Shown here: piece by piece, positions 1 to 10,133 of the stretch
How positions within the stretch are numbered: position 1 is the stretch's first letter
Layout: each line of letters begins with the position of its first letter
NCBI GenBank assembly: GCA_025352165.1
Contig: JANXTX010000155.1
Span: 1 to 50,295 of the forward strand
Direction: 5' to 3'
DNA from: Caulobacteraceae bacterium
GTDB taxonomy: Bacteria; Pseudomonadota; Alphaproteobacteria; Caulobacterales; Caulobacteraceae
DNA: 50,295 nt
Program-made: the position numbers and the translations under genes
The notes under the pieces: generated by a model
What the model was told of the DNA's origin: nothing
Database searches by the model: none
The model's input: only the letters and a program-made list of their open reading frames with translations

Positions 1-107
1 CCCCTCCCCCATGCAAGGGCATGGAGGAGGATTTACTGATCCTCCTCCGCGAAGCGGGGGAGGGGGACCCCGAAGGGGTGGAGGGGGCACGGGCCGTGCA
101 CCGGCCA
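1..107. repeat. GC-rich palindromic intergenic repeat
   Basis: This stretch is built from short inverted repeats. CCTCCTCCGCGAAGCGGGGGAGG folds back around GCGAAGC, and ACCCCGAAGGGGT folds back around GAA, both within poly-C/poly-G flanks. The layout matches the dispersed hairpin repeats common between genes in alphaproteobacteria. It lies just downstream of the dimethylargininase gene and might end transcription, but no T-tract is visible. It runs to the window edge, so its full length is unknown. Confidence 0.6.
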
Positions 108-131
108 AGGAATGTATCGCAAGGCCCCTCC

Positions 132-908
132 TCAACCTTCCCCGATCAGGCTCAGACAGGTGAGGGCGGCTTCAGCCTTGCGGAACTCGGAGGTGTCCAC
201 TTCAACCAGCAAAAAACCACGTCCGGCCAGTGCCTCGCGCAAACGCGGATAACCGGCCGCGATCAGCAGGGCGCCACCGGCCCGCACCGCATTGGCCGCC
301 GCCGACTCATCGTGCGAGACATGCAGACGATCAACGCCCGCGAATACCCCAGGATCGACGTGACGCGGATCAACGATCAGCACCGGCTTTCCCGCGCCAT
401 CCAGGCCCGCAAAGGTGGCGCAGGTCTTCAGGTGCAGGCAATCATGCAGTTCGACCGCGACCGTCTCGAATCCCAGCGGCGCGGCCGTTACCCTCAAGGC
501 CTCGATCCCCGCGGCGTCAGTGCGCAATGATGCGCCAACGTACAGCGTGTCGCCGATCCTCAACACGTCGCCGCCATCGAGGTTACCCGCCGGCAACGCG
601 TGAACCTGCATGTACCTCGCCAGAACTTCGGCCGTCGAAACCGTCTCGCCCCGCCGCGAAGGCGCCCCCGGCCGTGTGATGATCGCCTGACCGCCGAGCA
701 ACAGGGCGGTATCCTCGACGAAGACGCCGTCTGGTGCATCGTCCAGATCCGGCAACCTGATCACCTCGAACCCGGCATCCGCCAGCGCCCGTTCATAGAG
801 CGCATGCTGGGCGACAGCCCTGGCGATGTCGATCGGCGCCCGCTCGAGGTGGGTCAGCTGGCAATCGACCAGCCTTGGGCTGACCGCGCGAGTGAAGGCG
901 AGGGGCAT
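132..908 (-). CDS. dimethylargininase (DDAH-type amidinohydrolase)
   Basis: The 258-residue product fits the N(G),N(G)-dimethylarginine dimethylaminohydrolase family, cytosolic enzymes that hydrolyse methylated arginines to citrulline and a methylamine. The family start MPLAFTRAVSP is present, as are FVEDTALL, NLDGGDVLRIG, HDCLHLKT (catalytic His region) and a C-terminal TCLSL that carries the expected nucleophilic Cys. Length is normal and the gene looks intact. The start lies 4 nt past the stop of the monooxygenase gene upstream and has no clear Shine-Dalgarno, so translation is probably coupled. Grouping with a Baeyer-Villiger enzyme and an acyl-CoA ligase is unusual. Specificity (dimethylarginine against a related guanidino compound) cannot be read from the sequence. 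Confidence 0.85.
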   Translation of the reverse strand: MPLAFTRAVSPRLVDCQLTHLERAPIDIARAVAQHALYERALADAGFEVIRLPDLDDAPDGVFVEDTALLLGGQAIITRPGAPSRRGETVSTAEVLARYMQVHALPAGNLDGGDVLRIGDTLYVGASLRTDAAGIEALRVTAAPLGFETVAVELHDCLHLKTCATFAGLDGAGKPVLIVDPRHVDPGVFAGVDRLHVSHDESAAANAVRAGGALLIAAGYPRLREALAGRGFLLVEVDTSEFRKAEAALTCLSLIGEG

Positions 909-912
909 GGCG

Positions 913-2745
<1,833 letters not shown>

Positions 2746-2817
2746 GGCGTTTCTTCCTGGCGTTTCCGCAATGATCGTATGTTGAACCCAGCGGCAGGCA
2801 AGAGCGATTAGCAGCTG

Positions 2818-2934
2818 AAGCGTCCACCACCCCACTCCGCGCTCCCCGCCGAAAGGCGGGGCCCAGATCTTTCGCTAGGCGAAATCCTCGATGAAGCGCG
2901 GCTCCGCGGGGAGTGTGGATGTGAGGACTTCCCC
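2818..2934. repeat. hairpin-rich intergenic repeat
   Basis: The sequence between the acyl-CoA ligase and monooxygenase genes contains a strong hairpin, CCCCGCC-GAAA-GGCGGGG (about 2842-2859). Wider, less perfect arms pair the CCACCCCACTCC side with the GGGGAGTGTGG side. It resembles dispersed REP-like repeats of alphaproteobacteria. It could weaken read-through from the ligase gene or stabilise the ends of a shared mRNA. Confidence 0.5.
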
Positions 2935-4494
2935 TCAGATCGACCGCCCCTGCCCCTCCCAATAGGGCGCCCTCAGCTTCCGCTTGAAGATCTTCCCGGA
3001 ATCCTCGCGGGGCAGCTCGCTGGCGAACTCGATGCGCTTGGGGATCTTGTAGCCGGCGACGTGCTGGCGGAGGTAGGTCTTCACGCCCGGTTCGGTCATC
3101 TCAGCTCCCGGCTGCGGCTGTATCACCGCGCAGATCGCCTCGCCGAAGTCCTCGTCGGGGATGCCGAACACCGCGCAGTCGGCGACGTCGGGCATCTTGT
3201 GCAGTTCGGCTTCTATCTCGGCGGGATAGATGTTTACGCCGCCGGAGATGATCATGTCGTTGGCGCGGTCGCACAGGTACAGGAACCCGTCCTCGTCGAA
3301 ATAGCCGATGTCGCCGGGCGTGATCAGGCCCTGCTTTTCCATCGCCGCGCGCTTGGCGGGATCGTTCTGGTAGGTGAAATCGCCCATCCCCGGCTGACGG
3401 CCGATCACCTCGCCGGTCGTGCCGCGCGGCACGTCATTGCCGTCCTTGTCGACCACCCGCACCAACGCTTCGGGCATCACCCGACCGACTGTGCCGGGAT
3501 GCGTCAGCCATTCCTCGGCGGTGCAGAAGGTGACGTTGCCCATCTCGGTCGAGCCGTAGTATTCGTTGATTATCGGCCCCCACCACTCGATCATCGCACG
3601 CTTGATCGGCGGGGAAACCGGCGCGGCGGCGTGTCCCACAAACCGCAGGGACGACAGGTCGTATTTGCAGCGCACCGCCTCGGGCAGCTTCAGCAGCCGG
3701 TTGAACATGATCGGCACCATGTTCAGGTGGGTGATCCGCCGTTTCTCGATCAGCCGCAGCAGACCCTCCGGATCGAAACGCGGCGTCAGCGTGATGTTGG
3801 CGCCGTTCCTGAACGAGAAATTGGCGTGAGCGTTCGGCGCCGAGTGATAGATCGGCCCAACCACCGCGGTGACGATCTCGGCCGTCGACTTGTCGCTGGC
3901 GGGGTCGAGATACTCCGTGAAGCCGTACGACTGCGCAAGCATGCGCGCGACGGCCGCGGCCCGGTCCGGCGGCTGGGCGCCACGCTTGACGCCCTTCGGC
4001 CGCCCGGTGGTTCCCGACGTGTAGATGATTGCGCTGGGCATCTCCGCTGGCGCGTCCTCGCGCGGCGGGAAGCGTTCACGCCATTGGTTCCAGTCGGTCA
4101 TGCCGTAAGGAACCCGGCAGTCCTCGTCCGGGATGCCGTAGGCGACCTGGATTTCGGGAGGCGTCGGCACGACCAGGATGGTGACGCCGCCCGGGATCGC
4201 GGACCGGATCGGCGCCAGCAGGTCGGCGTGGATCACCAGCACCTTGGCCGCTGAATCCTCGAACAGATACCGCGCCTCGTCGACCGTGTAGTGCCAGTTC
4301 ACCGCGACCGGGTAGGCGCCCAGCGTCCCGGTTCCCATGCCGGCCTCGAAGAAGGCGAAGTCGTTGCGCAGATAAAGGGCGACACCATCGCCGGCTTTCA
4401 CACCCAGGCTTTCCAGCCCGCTGGCGGACTTGGCGATGCGCCGTTGCAGCTCGGCGGAGTCCAGGCGCCGCTCACCACTCCAGATTTCACTCAT
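2935..4494 (-). CDS. AMP-dependent acyl-CoA synthetase
   Basis: The 519-residue member of the ANL (adenylate-forming) superfamily activates a carboxylic acid to its CoA thioester through an acyl-adenylate. Visible motifs are the P-loop IIYTSGTTGRPKGVKRG near residues 155-172, YYGSTE, GDIGYFDEDGF, DRANDMIISGGVNIYPAEIE and the late catalytic Lys in REDSGKIFKRKL. Length is normal. AGGGAGAA precedes the ATG. The gene shares an 85-bp divergent spacer with the aldolase. In this setting it probably activates an acid released downstream of the Baeyer-Villiger step, but chain length and substrate cannot be read from the sequence. Confidence 0.9.
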   Translation of the reverse strand: MSEIWSGERRLDSAELQRRIAKSASGLESLGVKAGDGVALYLRNDFAFFEAGMGTGTLGAYPVAVNWHYTVDEARYLFEDSAAKVLVIHADLLAPIRSAIPGGVTILVVPTPPEIQVAYGIPDEDCRVPYGMTDWNQWRERFPPREDAPAEMPSAIIYTSGTTGRPKGVKRGAQPPDRAAAVARMLAQSYGFTEYLDPASDKSTAEIVTAVVGPIYHSAPNAHANFSFRNGANITLTPRFDPEGLLRLIEKRRITHLNMVPIMFNRLLKLPEAVRCKYDLSSLRFVGHAAAPVSPPIKRAMIEWWGPIINEYYGSTEMGNVTFCTAEEWLTHPGTVGRVMPEALVRVVDKDGNDVPRGTTGEVIGRQPGMGDFTYQNDPAKRAAMEKQGLITPGDIGYFDEDGFLYLCDRANDMIISGGVNIYPAEIEAELHKMPDVADCAVFGIPDEDFGEAICAVIQPQPGAEMTEPGVKTYLRQHVAGYKIPKRIEFASELPREDSGKIFKRKLRAPYWEGQGRSI

Positions 4495-4579
4495 TCTTGT
4501 TTTCTCCCTGGGGTGTAGAAATCAGGGACCTGTGAGCGCTTCAATAGGCAACATCGCCAGAGAAACCAGAAGGATCAGA

Positions 4580-5374
4580 ATGATGAGACAAAACAGGGCG
4601 CTGGCGCGGTGGCGCGCCGGAGAACAGACCGTCGGCGGCTGGCTGATGCTGTCCAACACCCATTCCGCCGAGCTGATGGCTCATGCCGGGTTCGACTGGA
4701 TTTGCGTCGACCTGCAGCATGGGCTGCTCGACTACGCCGACCTGCGGCACATGCTGCCGGCCATATCGACGACTGACACGACGCCTCTGGTTCGCGTCGC
4801 CGGACATGAACCGGCGGCGATCATGAAGGCGCTGGACGCCGGAGCGATGGGCGTGATCGTGCCGATGATCAACAGCCGAGCCGAGGCGGACGCCGCCGTC
4901 GCCGCTTGCCGATATCCTCCACTCGGCCAGCGATCATTCGGGCCGATCCGCGCGGCGCTCTATGGCGGTCGCGGCTATGCCGCCGAGGCCAACGATCAGA
5001 TCGCCTGCGTCGCCATGATCGAGACGCGCGAGGGGATCGAGAACCTGGAGGAGATCGTCACCACGTCGGGGCTTGGCGGGGTCTACATCGGCCCGGCGGA
5101 TCTCGCCCTGGCGCTGGGCTTTCCGCCGCGCCTGGACGCCGATGAGCCCGAGCATGTCGCCACTGTCAGGCGCATCCGGGAAACCTGCAGTCGCCACGGC
5201 GTACCCGTCGGCATCCATACCAGTGGGACGGAGGCGACCAGGGCGAGGTTGGCCGAGGGTTTCAACTTTGTGACTCTCGGGTCCGATGCCGGCTTCATGA
5301 TGGAAGCAGCGGCGGCGGCGCTTGGCGCGGTGCGCAACTCGGACAAGCCTGGCCCAAACCGGTCCGGTTACTGA
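4580..5374 (+). CDS. HpcH/HpaI family aldolase
   Basis: The 264-residue class II (metal-dependent) aldolase/citrate lyase-like barrel cleaves or forms 2-oxo-3-deoxy acids such as 4-hydroxy-2-oxoheptanedioate. Motifs include FDWICVDLQHGLLDY (catalytic His), LVRVAGHEP, GVIVPMINS, MIETREGIENLEEI (metal Glu) and GVYIGPADLALALG. An open frame continues upstream to 4430, but AAGGATCAGA before ATG-ATG at 4580/4583 marks the likely start. It is divergent from the acyl-CoA ligase, so the two may share control. The exact substrate is not determinable. Confidence 0.88.
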   Translation: MMRQNRALARWRAGEQTVGGWLMLSNTHSAELMAHAGFDWICVDLQHGLLDYADLRHMLPAISTTDTTPLVRVAGHEPAAIMKALDAGAMGVIVPMINSRAEADAAVAACRYPPLGQRSFGPIRAALYGGRGYAAEANDQIACVAMIETREGIENLEEIVTTSGLGGVYIGPADLALALGFPPRLDADEPEHVATVRRIRETCSRHGVPVGIHTSGTEATRARLAEGFNFVTLGSDAGFMMEAAAAALGAVRNSDKPGPNRSGY

Positions 5375-5408
5375 TCGAATCGGCGGGCAGGCGAGGCCTC
5401 AAAAGAAC

Positions 5409-5440
5409 TTCGGCGGAGCGCCGTTACGTGCACCGCCGAA
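5409..5440. terminator. hairpin between convergent genes
   Basis: TTCGGCGG (5409-5416) and CCGCCGAA (5433-5440) form a perfect 8-bp stem with a 16-nt interior. They lie in the 84-bp spacer between the converging aldolase and glycine-zipper genes. Position and symmetry suit a bidirectional terminator. There is no T-run on the plus side, so the assignment rests on structure and location. Confidence 0.45.
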
Positions 5441-5458
5441 ACTCGATTCAGCTGACGG

Positions 5459-6190
5459 CTACCAGCGTTCGTGGTGGTTGTGCCACGGACGGCCGTGCCA
5501 GCCCGGATTCCAGTAGTTGCGGTGCTGCCAGTACCAATTGCGGTAGGGGTGGTAGGCCCAGCGGCCGCCAGCAAACACCCAGGGGTGATACCAGGCCGGG
5601 GCCCAGGTCACCACGGAAGGTCCGGCCCAGGCGAAGCCCGGCGCACCGCCTCGGACTACGTATCCCGGAGGGCAGCCGGCGCCCGAGTTGCTGCTCGAGC
5701 CGATTGCCGCACCGGTCCCGGCGCCGAGCGCGCCGCCGATGACCGCGCCGGCTCCCCGATCGCCGCGACCGGCGACGCTGCTCCCGATGACCGCGCCGAG
5801 CACGCCGCCGATGATGGCGCCGGCGGCTGTGTTGTTGTTGCGCTGATCAACGCAATATTGCGACGCCCATTGCGAGTAGCGGTTGGCGTAGTCGCGATCG
5901 TATTGTTGCGACTGGTCGTCATAGGCGCCGCCCTGCTCATAGCCCGGGGGCGGTTGTGCGTATTGGCCGCGCGGCGGGGCAGGTTCGGATTGATAGCCCT
6001 GATCGTAGCCGGATTGACCGCCGTACTGCTGTTGCCCGTACTGCTGCTGTCCATACTGGCCCTGCGAATAGCCGTTGGACTGATTGTTGTAGTTCTGTGC
6101 GTCGGCGACCGTGGCTTCAGCCACCAGACTGGTCGCGGCGATGGCGCCGAGGCAGACCCCCGCCATCGATTTTAGAGTGCGATTGCTCAT
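5459..6190 (-). CDS. glycine-zipper envelope protein
   Basis: This 243-residue protein starts with a Sec signal peptide (about residues 1-31, ending ATVADAQ). A Gln/Tyr/Gly-rich low-complexity stretch follows, with QYGQQ repeats at about 40-60. A double glycine-zipper hairpin lies at about 120-170 (IIGGVLGAVIGSSVAG and VIGGALGAGTGAAIG). The tail is rich in Trp, Tyr and His. Glycine-zipper 2TM proteins are periplasmic or outer-membrane proteins with roles in envelope integrity, but this one has no known specific function. It converges on the aldolase gene. AGGAAG before ATG at 6190 supports the start. Confidence 0.8.
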   Translation of the reverse strand: MSNRTLKSMAGVCLGAIAATSLVAEATVADAQNYNNQSNGYSQGQYGQQQYGQQQYGGQSGYDQGYQSEPAPPRGQYAQPPPGYEQGGAYDDQSQQYDRDYANRYSQWASQYCVDQRNNNTAAGAIIGGVLGAVIGSSVAGRGDRGAGAVIGGALGAGTGAAIGSSSNSGAGCPPGYVVRGGAPGFAWAGPSVVTWAPAWYHPWVFAGGRWAYHPYRNWYWQHRNYWNPGWHGRPWHNHHERW

Positions 6191-6307
6191 GTCATCTTCC
6201 TGTGTTTCATCGCGTGGATTGCGTCAAACGGGAGAAACCTAACACGGTTCGCCCTCGTCTGTGTGTTCTCTAACAATGGCCCCCTGAACGCAGAGTGAAC
6301 ACTACCT

Positions 6308-6532
6308 TCAGGCCCTGTTTGGGACGTTTTTGAGGCGCGCAACCGCCTCCCGTGCGTTCGTATCGAGCCCGCCGCCGCCGGTATCCAGCACGGCGATGAT
6401 CTCGCGCCGCATGCGCGGATCCCAGAATTTTCGCAGATGATCCTCTATCCCATCCACGGCCGCGGCGTCGCCCCGCGCCCGGAAGAACAGGCCGATCTGG
6501 TTGGCCATGGCGGTAAGACGGTTCGCTTCCAT
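6308..6532 (-). CDS. fdsD: formate dehydrogenase delta subunit
   Basis: The 74-residue protein has the family signature AMANQIGLFFRARGD, followed by GIEDHLRKFWDPRMRREI. FdsD is a small accessory subunit of soluble NAD-dependent formate dehydrogenases. It is co-purified or needed for maturation in some species, and its exact job is unclear. It starts 6 nt after the fdsA stop and is the last gene of the operon. The sulfurtransferase gene (fdsC/fdhD) that usually lies between fdsA and fdsD is not here, so it must be elsewhere in the genome or absent. Confidence 0.88.
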   Translation of the reverse strand: MEANRLTAMANQIGLFFRARGDAAAVDGIEDHLRKFWDPRMRREIIAVLDTGGGGLDTNAREAVARLKNVPNRA

Positions 6533-6538
6533 CCCGGG

Positions 6539-9352
6539 CTATTCGGCCGCGACGGCCTGAACGCGGCGAGCGAGGCGGTTCTGCGCCTCCGCCGCTTCCT
6601 GCCATTGCGTTGGTCCATTCGAGGGTGAGACCTGCACCGCCGTCACCTTGTATTCGGGACAGTCGGTGGCCCAGTCGCTGAACTCGGTGGTCACTACATT
6701 CGCCTGGGTCAGCGGGTGGTGGAACGTCGTGTAGACGACGCCCGGCGCCACGCGCTCGGTGATCAATGCGCGCAACGTCGTCTCGCCCGCGCGGCTGGCC
6801 AGCCTGACCCAGTCGCCATCCGTGATGCCGCGGTCCTGGGCGTCATGCGGGTGAATCTCCAGCCTGTCCTCCTGATGCCAGACGACATTGTCGGTGCGGC
6901 GCGTCTGCGCGCCGACATTGTACTGGCTGAGGATCCGACCCGTGGTCAGCAACAGCGGGAAGCGCGGTCCGGTCTTCTCCTCGGTGGCGATATATTCGGT
7001 GAGAATGAACTCGCCGAGGCCGCGGGCAAACCCGGCGACGTGCATCACCGGCGTCCCCTCCGGGGCGTTCGCGTTACAGGGCCATTGCACCGACCCGAGC
7101 AGATCCAGCCGATCATAGGAAACCCCGGCGAAGGATGGCGTGGTCGCCGCGACCTCGGCCATGATCTGTGAGGGATGGTCGTAGTCCATCGGGTAGCCGA
7201 GCGCCTGGCTGAGCTTCTGTGTCACCTGCCAGTCCGCGAGCCCGTTCGTCGGCTCCATCACCTTGCGCACGCGCTGGATGCGGCGTTCGGCGTTGGTGAA
7301 CGTCCCGTCCTTCTCCAGGAAGCTGCAGCCCGGCAGGAACACGTGCGCATAGCTGGCGGTCTCGTTGAGGAACAGGTCCTGCACCACGACGCATTCCATC
7401 GCAGCCAGTCCCGCCGCAACGTGGTGGGTGTTAGGATCGGACTGCAGGATGTCCTCGCCCTGCACGTAGAGGCCCTTGAACGAGCCATCGACGGCGGCGT
7501 CGAGCATGTTGGGTATGCGCAAGCCGGGCTCCGGGTCGAGGTGGACGCCCCACAGCGTCTCGAACGTCTCACGCACCGCCTCACCCGAGACGTGCCGGTA
7601 GCCGGTCATCTCGTGGGGGAATGAGCCCATATCGCAGGCGCCCTGGACATTGTTCTGTCCGCGCAACGGGTTCACCCCGACACCTGTGCGGCCGAGATTG
7701 CCGGTTGCCATGGCCAGATTGGCCAGTGCAATCACCGCGGTGGCGCCCTGGCTGTGCTCGGTGACACCGAGGCCATAATAGATCGCGCCGTTGCCGCCGG
7801 TCCCATACAGCCGCGCGGCGGCCCGCAGGTCTTCCGCCGGCACGCCACTGATAACGGCGACCGTCTCGGGGCTGTTGACGGGCAGGGCGACGAAGCGCGC
7901 CCACGCCTGGAAAGCGGCCCAGTCGCAGCGCTCGCGCACGAACGCCTCGTCGACCAGGCCTTCGGTAACGATAACGTGGGCCAGCGCATCGAGCACGGCG
8001 ACATTGGTTCCCGGTCGCAACGCCAGATGGTGCTCGGCCTGGATGTGCGGGGTTCGCACCAGGTCGATGCCGCGCGGGTCGATGACGATCAGCTTCGCTC
8101 CGGCCCGCAGCCGGCGCTTCATGCGCGAGGCGAACACCGGATGGGCGTCGGTCGGATTGGCTCCGATGACCAGCACGACGTCGGCATGATCCACCGAGGC
8201 GAAATCCTGCGTGCCGGCCGAGGCGCCGAACGTCGCCTTCAGCCCATACCCAGTCGGCGAATGACATACGCGGGCGCAGGTATCGATGTTGTTGTTGCCG
8301 AACGCCGCCCGCACCAGTTTCTGCACCAGATAGGTCTCTTCGTTGGTGCAGCGCGAGGAGCTGATGCCGCCGACCGCGCCGCGCCCGTGCTCGGCCTGGA
8401 TGCGCCTGAATTCGGCCGCCGCGTGGCTGATCGCCTCATCCCAGCTGACCACGCGCCAGGGATCGCTGATCCGCTCGCGGATCATCGGTTCCAGAATGCG
8501 CTCGCGGTGGCTGGCGTAGCCGTAGGCGAAGCGGCCCTTGACGCAGCTGTGACCGGCGTTGGCCTTGCCGTCCTTCCACGGAACCATGCGGACGACCTGA
8601 TCGCCCTTCATCTCCACCCTGAAGGTGCAGCCGACCCCGCAGTAAGCGCAGGTGGTCACCGTCGAGGACTCGGCCGGGCCGAGCGCCGCCAGCGACTTCT
8701 CGATCAGCGCATCGGTCGGGCAGGCCTGCACGCAGGCGCCGCATGACACGCATTCGGATTCCAGGAACGGCTGCGCCTCGCTGGCGACCACGTGCGAGCC
8801 GAACCCGCGTCCGGCGATGGTCAGCGCCAGCGTGCCCTGCACCTCGTCGCAGGCCCGCACGCAGCGCGAGCAGACGATGCAGCTGGCGGGATTGAAGGTG
8901 AAGTATGGGTTCGAACAATCCGCCTCGCTATCGAGATGGCTGTTCCCGTCTGCATAGCGCACGTGGGTCACGCCGGCGCGGCTCGCCGCCTCGGCCACCT
9001 CGCCCTTGATCGCGTCGGGCGCATGATCGGAGAGATACAGCTCCATCACGCCATGCCGGAGCCGGCCGAGCCGTTCGGACTGGGTTGTGACCACCATGCC
9101 CTCGGCCACCGGCGTTGTGCACGAAGCGGGCGTGCCGTTGCGCCCCTCGATCTCCACCAGACACAGCCGGCACGACCCGAAGGCGCCGAGCGTATCCGTC
9201 GCGCAGAGCTTGGGAACCTCAATTCCCGCCTCCAGCGCCGCGCGCATCAGCGATGCGCCGTCCGGCGCCGTCACCGGCCGACCATCAATGGTCAGATTGA
9301 CCACCTTTCCGTTGGCGGCAGGCGTTCCGAGATCGCGCTCAATCATCAGCAT
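6539..9352 (-). CDS. fdsA: NAD-dependent formate dehydrogenase, alpha (catalytic) subunit
   Basis: The 937-residue molybdenum (bis-MGD) subunit oxidises formate to CO2. From the N-terminus there is a [2Fe-2S] domain (Cys50, 61, 64, 78), two ferredoxin-type [4Fe-4S] sites (Cys158/161/164/168 and Cys201/204/207/211), the [4Fe-4S] site next to the cofactor (Cys235/238/242/270), and the active-site Cys363-His364 in RVCHSPTGYG. The molybdenum ligand is Cys (codon TGT), not selenocysteine. Oddly, the His-Cys3 [4Fe-4S] site after LYLSDH keeps its His110, but residues 111-145 contain no Cys. The start at 9352 (or ATG at 9346) is set by homology to family N-termini such as IERDLGTPA; upstream residues overlap the toxin gene. 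Downstream the gene is coupled to fdsD. Confidence 0.93.
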   Translation of the reverse strand: MLMIERDLGTPAANGKVVNLTIDGRPVTAPDGASLMRAALEAGIEVPKLCATDTLGAFGSCRLCLVEIEGRNGTPASCTTPVAEGMVVTTQSERLGRLRHGVMELYLSDHAPDAIKGEVAEAASRAGVTHVRYADGNSHLDSEADCSNPYFTFNPASCIVCSRCVRACDEVQGTLALTIAGRGFGSHVVASEAQPFLESECVSCGACVQACPTDALIEKSLAALGPAESSTVTTCAYCGVGCTFRVEMKGDQVVRMVPWKDGKANAGHSCVKGRFAYGYASHRERILEPMIRERISDPWRVVSWDEAISHAAAEFRRIQAEHGRGAVGGISSSRCTNEETYLVQKLVRAAFGNNNIDTCARVCHSPTGYGLKATFGASAGTQDFASVDHADVVLVIGANPTDAHPVFASRMKRRLRAGAKLIVIDPRGIDLVRTPHIQAEHHLALRPGTNVAVLDALAHVIVTEGLVDEAFVRERCDWAAFQAWARFVALPVNSPETVAVISGVPAEDLRAAARLYGTGGNGAIYYGLGVTEHSQGATAVIALANLAMATGNLGRTGVGVNPLRGQNNVQGACDMGSFPHEMTGYRHVSGEAVRETFETLWGVHLDPEPGLRIPNMLDAAVDGSFKGLYVQGEDILQSDPNTHHVAAGLAAMECVVVQDLFLNETASYAHVFLPGCSFLEKDGTFTNAERRIQRVRKVMEPTNGLADWQVTQKLSQALGYPMDYDHPSQIMAEVAATTPSFAGVSYDRLDLLGSVQWPCNANAPEGTPVMHVAGFARGLGEFILTEYIATEEKTGPRFPLLLTTGRILSQYNVGAQTRRTDNVVWHQEDRLEIHPHDAQDRGITDGDWVRLASRAGETTLRALITERVAPGVVYTTFHHPLTQANVVTTEFSDWATDCPEYKVTAVQVSPSNGPTQWQEAAEAQNRLARRVQAVAAE

Positions 9353-9386
9353 GGCCGTTTGAGTATACGACCATTTCGCACGACGA

Positions 9387-9842
9387 TCACGCGTCGATCT
9401 GCTCACGCAGGGTGGGCAGATCCAGCTTGAAGGGGTTAAGCACGCGCATTCCGCGCAGCTCCAGGCCGTCCTGCATATCCTCCGATAGCAACGTGCGCGC
9501 GCCCATCGCGTAGGCTGCCGACCAGATGACAGCATCCCAGACCTGGAAGTTGTGTCCCACATTCAATTCCAAGGCCAGTTCAGCAACCTGCGGCGTGGTC
9601 GGCGCCATCTCGAATACCTTGGACCAAATGCGCGTCTTGGCGATGGCGCTTGCCAGATTCTGCGGTCGGCGCCGTCGAACGACTGCCAGAAACTCCAATG
9701 AGGCCTGGACGGCGAGAACGCCGCGTGGGGCGGTCATCTCCAGGATGGTTTGACAGTGCGCGCCCTTTTCGGAATCAGGCTCAAGCTCACAATAGACAAG
9801 GATATTACTGTCTATCGCCACCTTCGCCCAGGGCGACATCAT
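9387..9842 (-). CDS. PIN-domain toxin (VapC-like)
   Basis: This 151-residue PIN-fold protein is a predicted metal-dependent ribonuclease toxin. It has the acidic residues of the family in IDSNILVYC (Asp), SLEFLAVV (Glu), VWDAVIWSAAYAMGA (Asp) and LSEDMQDG (Asp). Its ATG overlaps the stop of the Phd-type antitoxin gene (ATGA, 9839-9842), so the pair is translationally coupled. The gene lies between fdsB and fdsA on the same strand, 34 nt before the chosen fdsA start. All catalytic residues appear present, so the toxin is probably functional. Confidence 0.85.
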   Translation of the reverse strand: MMSPWAKVAIDSNILVYCELEPDSEKGAHCQTILEMTAPRGVLAVQASLEFLAVVRRRRPQNLASAIAKTRIWSKVFEMAPTTPQVAELALELNVGHNFQVWDAVIWSAAYAMGARTLLSEDMQDGLELRGMRVLNPFKLDLPTLREQIDA

Positions 9843-10099
9843 AAAGGCGCGTCGCCATAATTGTCCTCTTCGGTAATCTTGCCGACGCGATAGCCAGTCG
9901 CCACCGTCGACCGCATTAGCTTGATCATTTCGTCATAGGCCGCCCGCCACTCGGGGTCATCACGGCGATCGGGCGCACGGGGACGAAGTTCCGCGACCGT
10001 TCGGCCATTTTTGGTGATGAACACGGTCTCCCCCTCCTCGACGGCGGAAAGCAGTCGGGAAAATTGCTGATTGGCGTCTCGGGCGCTAACAGTTCTCAT
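9839..10099 (-). CDS. Phd/YefM-family antitoxin
   Basis: The 86-residue protein has the N-terminal Phd/YefM DNA-binding fold: RTVSARDANQQFSRLLSAVEEGE, then VFITKNGRTVAELRP. The acidic C-terminal tail would wrap and neutralise the partner PIN toxin. Proteins of this type also repress their own promoter. AGGA lies 5 nt before the ATG, inside a palindrome (10106-10115) that is a plausible operator. The gene follows fdsB after 34 nt. Confidence 0.87.
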   Translation of the reverse strand: MRTVSARDANQQFSRLLSAVEEGETVFITKNGRTVAELRPRAPDRRDDPEWRAAYDEMIKLMRSTVATGYRVGKITEEDNYGDAPL

Positions 10100-10105
10100 G
10101 TCGTC

Positions 10106-10115
10106 CTACATGTAG
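10106..10115. promoter_or_regulatory. palindrome before the Phd antitoxin gene
   Basis: CTACATGTAG is a perfect 10-bp palindrome six nucleotides before the antitoxin start codon, and it overlaps the Shine-Dalgarno. Phd-type antitoxins bind short palindromes at their own promoters, so this is a candidate operator within the fds operon. The length is short enough for chance. Confidence 0.4.
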
Positions 10116-10133
10116 CACGGCCGGGCCCGCTGT

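Noticed and set aside
3061-4254. A 397-codon plus-strand frame across the acyl-CoA ligase gene
   Set aside because: It is antisense to a gene with all ANL motifs, and its translation has no recognisable domain.
7754-8746. A 330-codon plus-strand frame across fdsA
   Set aside because: It is a shadow of the strongly conserved FdsA frame in GC-rich DNA.
6539-9352. Selenocysteine in the formate dehydrogenase
   Set aside because: The active-site position is a TGT Cys codon in RVCHSPTG, with no in-frame TGA.
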